This document shows, piece after piece, positions 8,472-17,354 of a stretch of DNA of 64,000 bases. The position numbers and the translations under genes were made by a program. Within the stretch, counting starts at the first letter, position 1; every line of letters begins with the position of its first letter. The stretch spans positions 1 to 64,000 of the forward strand of contig CAKRCD010000011.1 of the NCBI GenBank assembly GCA_934307065.1. Direction: 5' to 3'. The notes under the pieces are model-generated. The model ran no database searches, was not told the origin of the DNA, and saw only the letters and a list, made by a program, of their open reading frames with translations. Source of the DNA: an uncultured Bariatricus sp. (GTDB lineage: Bacteria > Bacillota > Clostridia > Lachnospirales > Lachnospiraceae).

Positions 8472-11400
8472 GTGAAGAATAAGATAAAGAAATTTTCCAA
8501 AGGGGATTTTAGAATGCCCCATCCAGATATTGTTTTTCCAGAGACGAATCTGGTTTTGAAAATTGGAGAAGGTGAAGTTTATCGCGGAAACTTTGTTCTC
8601 AAAAACAGAAAAGAAGGTGCAATAAGAGGACTTGTGTATTCTTCTTCCTTTCGTGTACATATAGACAGGCAGGGATTCGAGGGAAATCCTGTGGAAATTA
8701 CATTTTCTTATGATGGACGAGGCCTCAAACCGGGGCATGTGGAACAGGGTAAATTTACGATTGTCTGCAATGGCGGAGAATTTGAAGTAGGATTTACGGT
8801 GGTAATTGAAAATCCGTATATTATGACATCTTACGGTAAGGTACAGAATGTAAGAGATTTCCGCAATCTGGCAATGCAGGATTTTTCGGAGGCACTACGC
8901 CTGTTCCGCTCCAAAGATTTTTATGAAGTGATTAAATATGAAGAGCCAAGGATTCAGCATTTATACGAGAATATGCGAACCTGGTCTCTGGGTGAACAGG
9001 CTATGGAAGAATTCCTGGTAGGCATCAAACAGAAGGAGTGTCTCTATCTGACTATGAACAAAGTGCAGCGGACATTCCGCAATCTGGCGGAAGCAACTAG
9101 AGAAACCATTCAGTTTACGAAAAACACATGGGGCTATATGCCGATTAAGATATATGTAGACGGAGATTTTATCCAAATTACAAGGGATACCTTTTCAACA
9201 GATGATTTTGTAGGAAATCAGTTTGAAATCAGCTATATCGTTCATCCGGAGAAGACCCATGCGGGAAAGAACTTTGGAATTATTTCTTTTGAAACGCCGT
9301 ATGAGGTTTTGAAGTATGAAGTACAGGTTGTAAACCATAAAAATCACGAAGAGGACAGAAGAGATGCGGATATCATCCTTGCCTCTACGTTGAAAGGTTT
9401 TCTTTCTGCCGAAGCGGGAAATCAGACAATGAAAGAATGGGCAGAAGAGGCGCGGAGAAATTTGTCTGGTCTTAATATCTATACGGAAAATGCAGATGTT
9501 TATCCGCTGTTGGATGTACATATGCATCTTCTTTGTGGTGAGGAAAAAGAAGCAGCAGCCATTTTGGAGGATTACAATTATGCCCGGTCTCTTTTGGGAA
9601 AAGAAAGCCTGGTTGCAATTTATTATCAGTATTTACTCGCCAAGCTTAAAAAGAGCGGAAGTCATGTGAACCGTGCAGTAGAAGAGATTAATAAGGCATA
9701 TATGAAGCACCCGAAATCCTGGGAGCTTGTGTGTATGATGATAGAACTTGACCCGGAATACAGAAATTATACAAAGCGTCTGAATGTATTGGAACGTCAT
9801 TATAACAATGGCGCAAATCAGGTGCTTCTGTACTGGCTTGCGTATAAATGCTTTCTGGAACATCCGGCAACCTTGAAGAAGTTATCATCATTTGAGATTC
9901 AGATATTGAATTTTGCGGTAAAGCATCATTTGATGACGAAGGAAATTGCGCTTTATATGGCGAATCTGGCTACACAGCAAAGAAACTATGACAAGCGTCT
10001 GGGAAGGCTTCTTTGCCGGGTTTATAATATTTTCCCGGATACGATGATTCTGACCGCAATCTGTACTGTGCTGATTCGCGGTAATTGTACAGGAAAAGAG
10101 TATTTTAAATGGTATGAAATGGCGGTGGAAGAAGATCTGAAGATTGCACAGCTCTATGAATATTACATGATGTCGGTAGAGGAGTTGCAGCTCAAAAAGG
10201 AATTTCCAAAATCAGTCTACCTGTATTTTATGCATGGAAATACCTTGGATTACAGGAAGGCTGCTATTCTGTACGCAAATGTAATACTGTTCCTGGATGA
10301 AACGGGCGAACTTTATGATATGTACCGTGAGCAGATGGGGCGCTTTGCGATGGAACAACTGGAAAAACTGCGGATTAATGAGGCACTTCGAATTATTTAT
10401 AAACGGTGCTGCAAAGAACAGGATATGACTCCGGAACAGATGCGTTCTATGTATGCAATCTGTCATGCCTATGAGGTAAAAACCGCTGTAAAAAATATGG
10501 CCTATGTGCTTGTGATAGATGCGGATGGGAAGATTTCCCAAAGAGTGCCGTATAGTCAAGAAGGAACGATTGTGTTTCTTTATCATCAAGAAGAACGGAT
10601 TGTATGGGAATCGAAGAGTGGACGCCATTATGTGGACTCCATTCCTTATGATACACTTCGCCTGTTTTTTGAAAGCCGGTATATGGATATGTGCAGACGT
10701 CTGGAAGAACAGGATGAAGAGGAAGTACGCAAAAGAGAAAAAGAAGAGCTTACATGGGAAAAGGTTTGTGAAAAAGGAATCGATAGTTTTGAAGAAACAG
10801 AGGTATTCAAAATATGCAGCATGCAGGTGCGTGATAACGGTTACGAAGAAGATGAACTGCTCACAGAATTTTGCTTTGCACTTCTTCGAAAAGGGCAGTT
10901 TGACAAGGCTATTTTGACTTATCTTGTAGAATATTATTGTGGACCGACTGCGGATATGAAGTGCCTGTGGCACATTGCACAGGAATATGATATTCCTACC
11001 TATAAGCTTTCGGAGCGGATAATTACACAAATGCTATTCTCGGAAATGATGTTTGGCGAGGAAGAAATTTTTGCGGATTACTATGAGGGAAAGACGTATT
11101 TCAGACTAAAACAGGCATACCTTGCGTATGTATCAAGAGAATATGTGGTAAACGGTCGTCAGGTAAAAGGGTGCGTATTTATGATTATAGCAAATGAATA
11201 CCGTAAAGAAGAAGAATTGCCGGATGTCTGTAAAATTGCATTGTTGAAATATTATTCATCGCGCGAAATTCACCAAGGAATTGAAAAAATGCTAAGAGGC
11301 TTTTTGCGCGAGATGTGCGAAAAACAGTTGTATTTCTCGTTTTATTTGCATTATCCGGAAGCATGGCTGCGCGAAGTCCAGTTGTATGACAAGAGTATGA

Positions 11401-11756
11401 TAGAATATCATGCGAAGACCGGAAGCAAAGTGACGATTTCTTATCAAATTCTCCAGAATGGTACAGAAAGTCTGAATTATCAACATGAAGTCCTGCTTCC
11501 ATCTTATGAAGATACTTATATAAAAACGTTAGTTCTTTTTGCGGATGAAACATTACGGTATTATTTTACAGAAACATATGGTGGTGAAGTGAAAGTGACA
11601 GAAAAGCAGATTTATGAACCGCGGAAGATGCGTACCATCGGACGTTATGGAAGAATGAATGATATGTTACGGATGGATGATAAGGATTTGCCAAAAGCCA
11701 TGGCAAAATACTGGGAAGAAAATCTGCTGGCAGAAGAAATTTTTAAAGCATATTAA
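8472..11756 (+). CDS. DUF5717 family large beta/helical-repeat protein
   Basis: A 1094-residue protein with no signal peptide or transmembrane segment, so presumably cytoplasmic. I recognise it as a DUF5717-type protein; its function is unknown. Residues about 18-117 read as an Ig-like beta domain (alternating strands such as GEVYRGNFVLKN). Residues about 120-222 are helical. Residues about 224-290 form a second beta domain. About 300-960 is helix-rich and TPR-like, with Tyr/Leu/Ala patterns. About 1000-1060 is a third beta domain. The start is GTG with a weak ribosome site; an ATG at 8514 after AAAGGGG is the alternative, but the N-terminal KIKKFSKGDF block looks native. It leads a three-gene operon, 10 bases before the ATPase-like gene. 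Confidence 0.75.
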   Translation: MKNKIKKFSKGDFRMPHPDIVFPETNLVLKIGEGEVYRGNFVLKNRKEGAIRGLVYSSSFRVHIDRQGFEGNPVEITFSYDGRGLKPGHVEQGKFTIVCNGGEFEVGFTVVIENPYIMTSYGKVQNVRDFRNLAMQDFSEALRLFRSKDFYEVIKYEEPRIQHLYENMRTWSLGEQAMEEFLVGIKQKECLYLTMNKVQRTFRNLAEATRETIQFTKNTWGYMPIKIYVDGDFIQITRDTFSTDDFVGNQFEISYIVHPEKTHAGKNFGIISFETPYEVLKYEVQVVNHKNHEEDRRDADIILASTLKGFLSAEAGNQTMKEWAEEARRNLSGLNIYTENADVYPLLDVHMHLLCGEEKEAAAILEDYNYARSLLGKESLVAIYYQYLLAKLKKSGSHVNRAVEEINKAYMKHPKSWELVCMMIELDPEYRNYTKRLNVLERHYNNGANQVLLYWLAYKCFLEHPATLKKLSSFEIQILNFAVKHHLMTKEIALYMANLATQQRNYDKRLGRLLCRVYNIFPDTMILTAICTVLIRGNCTGKEYFKWYEMAVEEDLKIAQLYEYYMMSVEELQLKKEFPKSVYLYFMHGNTLDYRKAAILYANVILFLDETGELYDMYREQMGRFAMEQLEKLRINEALRIIYKRCCKEQDMTPEQMRSMYAICHAYEVKTAVKNMAYVLVIDADGKISQRVPYSQEGTIVFLYHQEERIVWESKSGRHYVDSIPYDTLRLFFESRYMDMCRRLEEQDEEEVRKREKEELTWEKVCEKGIDSFEETEVFKICSMQVRDNGYEEDELLTEFCFALLRKGQFDKAILTYLVEYYCGPTADMKCLWHIAQEYDIPTYKLSERIITQMLFSEMMFGEEEIFADYYEGKTYFRLKQAYLAYVSREYVVNGRQVKGCVFMIIANEYRKEEELPDVCKIALLKYYSSREIHQGIEKMLRGFLREMCEKQLYFSFYLHYPEAWLREVQLYDKSMIEYHAKTGSKVTISYQILQNGTESLNYQHEVLLPSYEDTYIKTLVLFADETLRYYFTETYGGEVKVTEKQIYEPRKMRTIGRYGRMNDMLRMDDKDLPKAMAKYWEENLLAEEIFKAY

Positions 11757-11766
11757 GGAGGCAGAT

Positions 11767-13047
11767 ATGGCTCAGGGAAAGATTATAGGGTATGACATTA
11801 ACTCCAAAGTGTGCCAGATAAGTGTGTTTGATGAAAATATGGGAGAGCCGGAAACGGTTGAAACTGGAAGAGATAATTATCAAATTCCTATGGCGGTAAA
11901 TTATTACAAAGGAGAGTGGACCTATGGAAAAAACGCAATCCGGATGGACAGTGTAAAGGGCAGTACTCTGGTAGAAAATATTTTTGAAAAAGCACTGAAA
12001 CATGAAAGAGTGACCATTGAGAATGAAGAGTATGATGCAGTATGGATTCTGGCAGAATTTATTCAGCAGACTCTGAAGGATTTTGATGAAATAGAACAGA
12101 TAGTTTTTACAGTTCCTGAAATGAGTGAAGATATTCGCTATTTACTGAAGGGGATGGGGCAAAAACTTGGAGTTTCCAAAGAAAAGATTTATGTACAGGA
12201 CTATAAGGAGAGCTTTTGCCATTACATGTTTAACCAGCCGAAAGAATTATGGCAATATGAGGCAGCACTTTTTTACTGCGACAGAAATGTAATCCGTGCC
12301 TATATGCTTCGAGAACTGAAAACGGGCACAAAGGGAAAAGAATGTTTTGTGACAGTAGAAGAAGTGGCTGACGCAGAAATGGAAGAACTTGAGCAGGTTT
12401 ATCCGGTGCTCAGCATTGATAAAGCCCGGGCTGCAGATGAACATTTCAGGAGGTTTATTCAAAGCATTTTTAATAAAAAGTCAGTATCTTCAGTTTTCCT
12501 TACAGGAGATGGATTTGAAAATAACTGGTATCCGAATTCGCTCCGGGTACTCTGCAATGGACGTAGAGCATTTATGGGAAACAACCTGTATAGCAAAGGC
12601 GCCTGCTATACAGCTCTCGACAAGGCGGAAAATATTATGGATGGTCTGGTGTATCTGGATGATTCCAAGCTTACAGACCAGATTAGTATGAAAATGAGGG
12701 TCGCCGGAGAAGAAACACTTTTTCCGCTGGTAACTTGGGGGGCGCATTGGTATGAGTCTGATAAAGACTGGGAAGTTTTACTGGAAAATAATGAAGATAT
12801 AGAACTTTATATTGATTCATTGTCTACGGGAAAACGTAGAACAGAGACTGTTTCTTTGAAAGGATTGCCGGAGCGTTTCAACTATGCATTAAGACTCCGG
12901 ATTAGTACGATGTTTTTGAGTGATAAGATGTGCAAAATCACATTTGAGGATGTCGGATTTGGAGAATTTTTCCCGTCTACCGGTTTTAGTGTGGAAAAAG
13001 TGATTGAGTTAGGAGGCAGCAATGGGCAGTTTAATTCTTTGTCATAA
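11767..13047 (+). CDS. DUF5716 family Hsp70/actin-like protein
   Basis: A 426-residue protein of a family I recognise as DUF5716. The sequence suggests a divergent Hsp70. GKIIGYDINSKVCQIS (residues 4-19) occupies the place of the phosphate-1 loop. IPMAVNYYKGEWTYGKNAI follows where Hsp70 has its PSVV..G..A segment. VFLTGDGFENNWYP (about 245) sits at the adenosine-binding position. The last 80 residues (IELYIDSLSTGKRRTETV, then RLRISTMFL and ITFEDVGFGEFFPST) resemble an Hsp70 substrate-binding beta domain. The usual DLGTT is degenerate, so ATP hydrolysis is not assured. AAGGAGG lies 6 bases before the ATG. It overlaps the next gene by 26 bases. Confidence 0.72.
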   Translation: MAQGKIIGYDINSKVCQISVFDENMGEPETVETGRDNYQIPMAVNYYKGEWTYGKNAIRMDSVKGSTLVENIFEKALKHERVTIENEEYDAVWILAEFIQQTLKDFDEIEQIVFTVPEMSEDIRYLLKGMGQKLGVSKEKIYVQDYKESFCHYMFNQPKELWQYEAALFYCDRNVIRAYMLRELKTGTKGKECFVTVEEVADAEMEELEQVYPVLSIDKARAADEHFRRFIQSIFNKKSVSSVFLTGDGFENNWYPNSLRVLCNGRRAFMGNNLYSKGACYTALDKAENIMDGLVYLDDSKLTDQISMKMRVAGEETLFPLVTWGAHWYESDKDWEVLLENNEDIELYIDSLSTGKRRTETVSLKGLPERFNYALRLRISTMFLSDKMCKITFEDVGFGEFFPSTGFSVEKVIELGGSNGQFNSLS

Positions 13048-13783
13048 AAAGAAGGCGAAACATCCTTATGAAGTTTCCCGTATTCATAAACATATTTATA
13101 CCATTGAAGAATTGTGCTATTACCTTTGCAACAATTTGTACTTGATTGATTATACTATCATGAATGAACAGCTTTGTCATTGGATTGCAGATGAACTGGA
13201 ACTGGAGAGTGTGGCGGATGCATTGATTAATGTGTTACGAAGCCAGGGAACAGTAGAACAATTTGTCCTGAAAATGTTAGAAGAAGCAAAAATATATACG
13301 CCTGGCGAAATGGCGCATATACAGAATGTGCTGCAGAAACTAAAAAATCAAAAGGATGTGGAACGCCAGAAATTTAAAGCGGACAAGCTGATGGAAAGCG
13401 GAGAATTAGAATCGTCAATTCTAATTTATGTTTCTATCGTAAATGGAGACTGGGACATGTCCATGGATAAGCGCTTTTATGGCCGGGTGTATGCATGCCT
13501 GGCTGCTGCTTATGGAAAGTCCTTTTTGTATGAAGAGGCGGCAGATATGTACGAAAAAGCATATAAGCTATGCGAAGACGAAGGGATGATGGAGAGCTAT
13601 TTGTATGCGTGCAGTAAATATATGCCGGTAGAAGAATATCAGAAGATGGTGCGGCAGAACCAGGTACTCCTGGAACTTGATAATGTTCTGGCAGAACGGA
13701 CTACAAGAATCAGAGAAAAAAATAAACAAAAATTTTCGAGAGAATTGCTGGAAGAGTGGAAGAGGGCATATCGAAAAGAGTAA
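13022..13783 (+). CDS. Helical-repeat (TPR-like) protein of the DUF5717/DUF5716 operon
   Basis: A 253-residue soluble, mostly helical protein without a name I can give. After a short N-terminal beta/helix region (YTIEELCYYLCNNLYLID), residues about 115-215 show TPR-like helix pairs (ADKLMESGELESSILIYVSIV; YACLAAAYGKSFLYEEAADM; YEKAYKLCEDEGMMESYLY). The C-terminus is highly charged and probably coiled. The start lies inside the end of the ATPase-like gene, preceded by TTAGGAGG, so the two are translationally coupled. It is likely a partner or adaptor of the other two products. Confidence 0.75.
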   Translation: MGSLILCHKKKAKHPYEVSRIHKHIYTIEELCYYLCNNLYLIDYTIMNEQLCHWIADELELESVADALINVLRSQGTVEQFVLKMLEEAKIYTPGEMAHIQNVLQKLKNQKDVERQKFKADKLMESGELESSILIYVSIVNGDWDMSMDKRFYGRVYACLAAAYGKSFLYEEAADMYEKAYKLCEDEGMMESYLYACSKYMPVEEYQKMVRQNQVLLELDNVLAERTTRIREKNKQKFSRELLEEWKRAYRKE

Positions 13784-13891
13784 GCATCGGATATTTTTGC
13801 AAATATACTAACAGATGGTTTGTTTATTGAAAAAAACTATAACAAATAACGAAAAAATCTATAATAAAGACTAGCTTTTTTGTGAAAGCTA

Positions 13892-13900
13892 TGTTATAAT
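13892..13900 (+). promoter_or_regulatory. Extended -10 promoter of the glycine reductase operon
   Basis: TGTTATAAT is a TGN-extended -10 element. The -35 region (TAGCTT-like) is poor, as is common with extended -10 promoters. It lies about 70 bases upstream of the riboswitch aptamer. Confidence 0.55.
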
Positions 13901-13960
13901 CACAGTGTCAAGAAGAAGCTGTTTGCTAATTTTTTGACGAGAGGAATTAATGTAGGGTAA

Positions 13961-14112
13961 TCTTTTCTATGAGAGAACTGTATGGTGTTTTTTATGCATT
14001 GCCAAAGTCGCCGAAGGGGCAAATTTTTTCCTGGGTAACAAGCGTTCCGGGAAGAATGAAACTCTCAGGCAAAAGGAATGGGAAAGAGTCTACACTCTGA
14101 ATCCAGACTTAT
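13961..14112 (+). promoter_or_regulatory. Glycine riboswitch (single aptamer)
   Basis: The conserved aptamer elements are present. GAGAG (13971-13975) pairs with CTCTC (14062-14066). TTGCC/GGCAA flanks the core CCGAAGGGGCAA (14011-14022). The signature ACTCTCAGGCAAAAGG is at 14061-14076. I find no complete second aptamer. AGTCT (14087-14091) can pair with AGACT (14105-14109), which could be the small ghost-aptamer helix known from singlet glycine riboswitches. It precedes an intrinsic terminator and the grd operon, so glycine probably relieves termination and induces its own catabolism. Confidence 0.9.
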
Positions 14113-14127
14113 AGATGTGGAAACAGA

Positions 14128-14167
14128 AGGGGCAATGAAACAGAAAAGTTTTTATTGCCTCTTTTTT
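14128..14167 (+). terminator. Riboswitch-controlled terminator (expression platform)
   Basis: A 9-bp stem aggggcaat (14128-14136) / attgcctct (14154-14162), with one G-U pair, is followed by a T run to 14167. It sits between the aptamer and grdX, as expected for transcriptional control. Confidence 0.75.
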
Positions 14168-14227
14168 AAGGGTGGCACATGTATAGGGAGACAGAGGAAA
14201 GAAAAATCTGATTTGGAAGGTAACAAG

Positions 14228-14611
14228 ATGGAAAAACGGTTTATAATTATTACGAACAACAGTATGGTGAGGGATGAGCTTTCGACTAATTATCAGGTTG
14301 AATATGAAGATATCTCTTACGAGGATGTACTCAGAAAGGTTCGTGACAGAGTTTACGCAGGACATAAGCTTCTGACACATCCATTGTCTGGAAGTGTAAA
14401 ACCGAATGAAACTCCGTATAAATCGGTTATGATATCAACGGAACCGGGAAAGTTGGATTTGGAATCAGTGGAAATTATAGAACGTGCAATTCATTCTTGT
14501 GCGAAGTTCGAATTCAGGTCGGACAAGTATAAGCCTGAGGTGTATGAGGATTTCCGCACCATTGATTTTACTCTTATTTCAAGTGCAATTCCGTCAACGG
14601 ATTTTTTATAA
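14228..14611 (+). CDS. grdX: GrdX family protein
   Basis: A 127-residue protein of unknown function that regularly accompanies glycine/betaine/sarcosine reductase genes. The opening IITNNSMVRDEL and the block AGHKLLTHPLSGSVKPNETPYKSV are the recognisable conserved segments. The ATG at 14228 follows GGAAGG; a longer upstream frame runs through the riboswitch and is not used. First gene after the glycine riboswitch. Confidence 0.85.
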   Translation: MEKRFIIITNNSMVRDELSTNYQVEYEDISYEDVLRKVRDRVYAGHKLLTHPLSGSVKPNETPYKSVMISTEPGKLDLESVEIIERAIHSCAKFEFRSDKYKPEVYEDFRTIDFTLISSAIPSTDFL

Positions 14612-14693
14612 AACATGAAATGAGGGTTGGACAAGGCAACTAAAGCGTAAAGCTTTTGACATGCAAATCATTTATTTAAGGAGGGAATTTACA

Positions 14694-15974
14694 GTGAAGT
14701 TAGAAATGGGTCATATTTTCATTAATGACATTCAGTTTGGTGAAGTTTCCAAGATCGAAAATGGAGTACTTTATGTTTCTGAAGATGCTGTAAGAGAAAT
14801 CGTTCTTGAGGACGAAAAAATTAAGAGTGTAAGCTTTGACATCGCAAAACCAGGCGAAAGCGTACGTATCACACCAGTTAAAGATGTTATCGAACCACGT
14901 TGCAAAGTAGAAGGAAGAGGAGGAATCTTCCCGGGAGTAATCGCTAAAGTAGATACCGTTGGATCTGGTAAAACATATGCATTAAAAGGAATGGCAGTTG
15001 TAACAGCTGGTAAAATCGTTGGTTTCCAGGAAGGTATCATCGATATGACTGGTCTTGGAGCACAGTACACACCATTCTCTAAATTAAACAACTTCGTTAT
15101 GGTTTGCGAACCAGTTGATGGCATCAAACCACACGATTATGAAAAAGCAGTTCGTCTTGCAGGTTTCAGAGTAGCTTGCTACCTTGGAGAATTATCTCGC
15201 GATTTAACACCAGACGAAACAAAAGTTTATGAAACATATGGCATTATGGAAGGAAAGGAAAAATTCCCTAATCTTCCACGTGTAGCTTATGTACAGATGT
15301 TACAGAGCCAGGGACTTCTTCATGACACATACGTATATGGCGTAGATGCTAAGAAGATCGTTCCAACAATTCTTCATCCAACAGAAGTTATGGACGGAGC
15401 TATTGTTTCAGGTAACTGCGTATCAGCTTGTGACAAGAACCCAACATATGTACACTTAAACAACCCAGTTGTTCACGACTTATTTGAAGAACACGGTAAA
15501 ACAATTAACTTTGTTTGCCAGATTATCACAAACGAAAACGTTTACCTTGCAGATAAAATGCGTTCTTCAGACTGGACAGCTAAACTTTGCCGTTTCTTAG
15601 ACTTAGATGCTGTAATCGTATCTCAGGAAGGATTCGGTAACCCAGATACTGACCTTATCATGAACACAAAGAAGATTGAAGCAGAAGGCGTTAAGACTGT
15701 AATCATTACAGATGAATACGCTGGACGTGATGGAAAATCTCAGTCACTTGCTGACTCAGATCCATCAGCAGATGCAGTAGTAACAGGTGGTAATGCTAAC
15801 CAGTTGATCACACTTCCAAAACTTGATAAAGTTATCGGAACATTAGATTATGTTAACGTTATCGCAGGTGCCAGCGACCATACTCTTCATGAGGATGGAA
15901 CTCTTGAAGTTGAACTTCAGGTATTAACTGGCGCAACAAACGAAACAGGCTTCAACTTGTTGAGTGCACGATAG
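14694..15974 (+). CDS. grdE: Glycine reductase protein B proprotein subunit GrdE
   Basis: A 426-residue precursor of the alpha/beta subunits of the glycine-specific protein B. This protein binds glycine as a Schiff base and hands the carboxymethyl group to the selenol chain. In studied homologues the chain is cut before a Cys to expose a carbonyl group. Here the matching site SGNCVSAC places Asn241-Cys242 at that position. The start is GTG with AAGGAGGG eight bases upstream. Codon use (CCA, AAC, GGT, GCT) is much more biased than in flanking genes, suggesting high expression. It is followed 19 bases later by grdB. Confidence 0.95.
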   Translation: MKLEMGHIFINDIQFGEVSKIENGVLYVSEDAVREIVLEDEKIKSVSFDIAKPGESVRITPVKDVIEPRCKVEGRGGIFPGVIAKVDTVGSGKTYALKGMAVVTAGKIVGFQEGIIDMTGLGAQYTPFSKLNNFVMVCEPVDGIKPHDYEKAVRLAGFRVACYLGELSRDLTPDETKVYETYGIMEGKEKFPNLPRVAYVQMLQSQGLLHDTYVYGVDAKKIVPTILHPTEVMDGAIVSGNCVSACDKNPTYVHLNNPVVHDLFEEHGKTINFVCQIITNENVYLADKMRSSDWTAKLCRFLDLDAVIVSQEGFGNPDTDLIMNTKKIEAEGVKTVIITDEYAGRDGKSQSLADSDPSADAVVTGGNANQLITLPKLDKVIGTLDYVNVIAGASDHTLHEDGTLEVELQVLTGATNETGFNLLSAR

Positions 15975-15993
15975 AAAGGGAGGACGTATCGTA

Positions 15994-17304
15994 ATGAGTA
16001 AGATTAAAGTTGTACATTATATCAATCAGTTCTTCGCTAATATCGGTGGAGAAGAAAAAGCAGATTACCCTGCTGAACTTCGCGTAGGCGAAAAAATTGG
16101 TCCAGGCCTTGCTCTGGAACAGAAATTCGGAGAAGAAGCAGAAATCATCGCTACAATTATCTGCGGTGACTCTTACTTCAATGAAAACCTTGACAAGGCT
16201 AAAGCTGAAATCCTTGCAATGGTTAAAGAACAGAACCCAGACGTATTCATCGCTGGACCAGCTTTCAACGCTGGACGTTACGGTGTTGCTTGTGGAACAG
16301 TTTGTGATATGGTTCAGGAAGAACTTGGTATCCCAGCTGTAACAGGTATGTACGTTGAAAACCCAGGTGCTGATATGTTCAAGAATAAGGTATACACATG
16401 CCCAACAAAGAACAGCGCAGCTGGTATGAGAGATGCTGTAGGAAAGATGGCTCCACTTGCTCTTAAACTCGCTAAGGGTGAAAAGATTGGTGCTTCTTGT
16501 GAAGATGGATATATGCCAAACGGAACACGTGTAAACTTGTTCGAAAAAGAACGTGGATCTAAGAGAGCTGTTAAGATGCTTCTTAAGAAACTTGCTGGCA
16601 AACCATTCGAAACAGAATTCCCAATGCCTTCATTCGACAGAGTTGAACCTGCAAAAGCTATCAAAGACCTTAGCAAAGCTACAATCGCTCTTTGTACTTC
16701 AGGTGGTATTGTACCAAAAGGAAACCCAGATCACATCGAATCTTCAAATGCTACAAGATACGGTGAATATGACATCACAGGCGTTATGGATCTTACAGAA
16801 GACACATACGAAACAGCTCATGGTGGATATGACCCGGTATACGCTAACGAAGATGCAGACCGTGTACTTCCAGTAGACGTTCTTCGTGAAATGGAATCAA
16901 AAGGAATTATTGGAAAATTACACAACAAGTTCTACTCAACAGTTGGTAATGGTACTGCAGTTAAGTCTTCAAGAGCATTCGCTGACGAATATGCTCAGAA
17001 GTTAATCGCTGACGGTGTTGATGCAGTTATCATGACTTCTACTTGAGGTACCTGTACACGTTGCGGTGCAACGATGGTAAAAGGTATCGAAGCTACAGGA
17101 CTTCCAGTAGTTCATTTATGTACAGTAACTCCAATTTCTATGACAGTTGGAGCTAACAGAATTGTACCTACAATCGCTATTCCTCATCCACTTGGAAATC
17201 CAGCACTGGATAAAGATGAAGAATATGCATTACGTTACAAGATTGTAGAAAAAGGCTTACAGGCTTTATGTACAGAAGTTGACGGACAGACAATTTTTGA
17301 ATAA
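15994..17304 (+). CDS. grdB: Glycine reductase protein B selenoprotein subunit GrdB (in-frame UGA = Sec)
   Basis: A 436-residue protein read through one TGA. The TGA at 17044-17046 is codon 351 in the context MTST-U-GTCTRCG, matching the known Sec site of GrdB. The frame continues for 85 codons to TAA at 17304 with unmistakable GrdB sequence. Sec attacks the Schiff-base-bound glycine and is carboxymethylated before transfer to GrdA. A bacterial SECIS hairpin lies just 3' of the UGA. GGGAGG precedes the ATG. Standard gene callers will split or truncate this gene. Confidence 0.96.
17044..17076 (+). other. SECIS element of grdB (Sec-UGA plus hairpin)
   Basis: The UGA at 17044-17046 is followed by a perfect 6-bp hairpin CGTTGC-GGT-GCAACG (17059-17073). 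The loop GGT starts 18 bases after the UGA, the same spacing and loop type as I recall for the E. coli fdhF SECIS, which is bound by SelB. Confidence 0.8.
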
Positions 17305-17354
17305 TTTTTAAAATTATTAAATTTATAAAGCTTAATTAAAAAGGAGAATACGTT

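Noticed and set aside
10212..11030. Long minus-strand open frame inside the DUF5717 gene
   Set aside because: Composition is typical of an antisense shadow, with no ribosome site. The plus-strand frame is continuous and structured.
14113..14140. Second glycine aptamer (agaaggggcaa resembles the core)
   Set aside because: The matching CTCTCAGGCAAAAGG segment is absent and the bases pair into the terminator stem.
14078..14227. N-terminal extension of grdX reading through the riboswitch
   Set aside because: It overlaps the aptamer 3' end and the terminator and has no protein-like composition. ATG 14228 has a ribosome site.
17074..17304. Separate 76-residue gene after grdB
   Set aside because: It is in frame with grdB across the TGA at 17044 and encodes the known GrdB C-terminus, so it is part of one selenoprotein gene.
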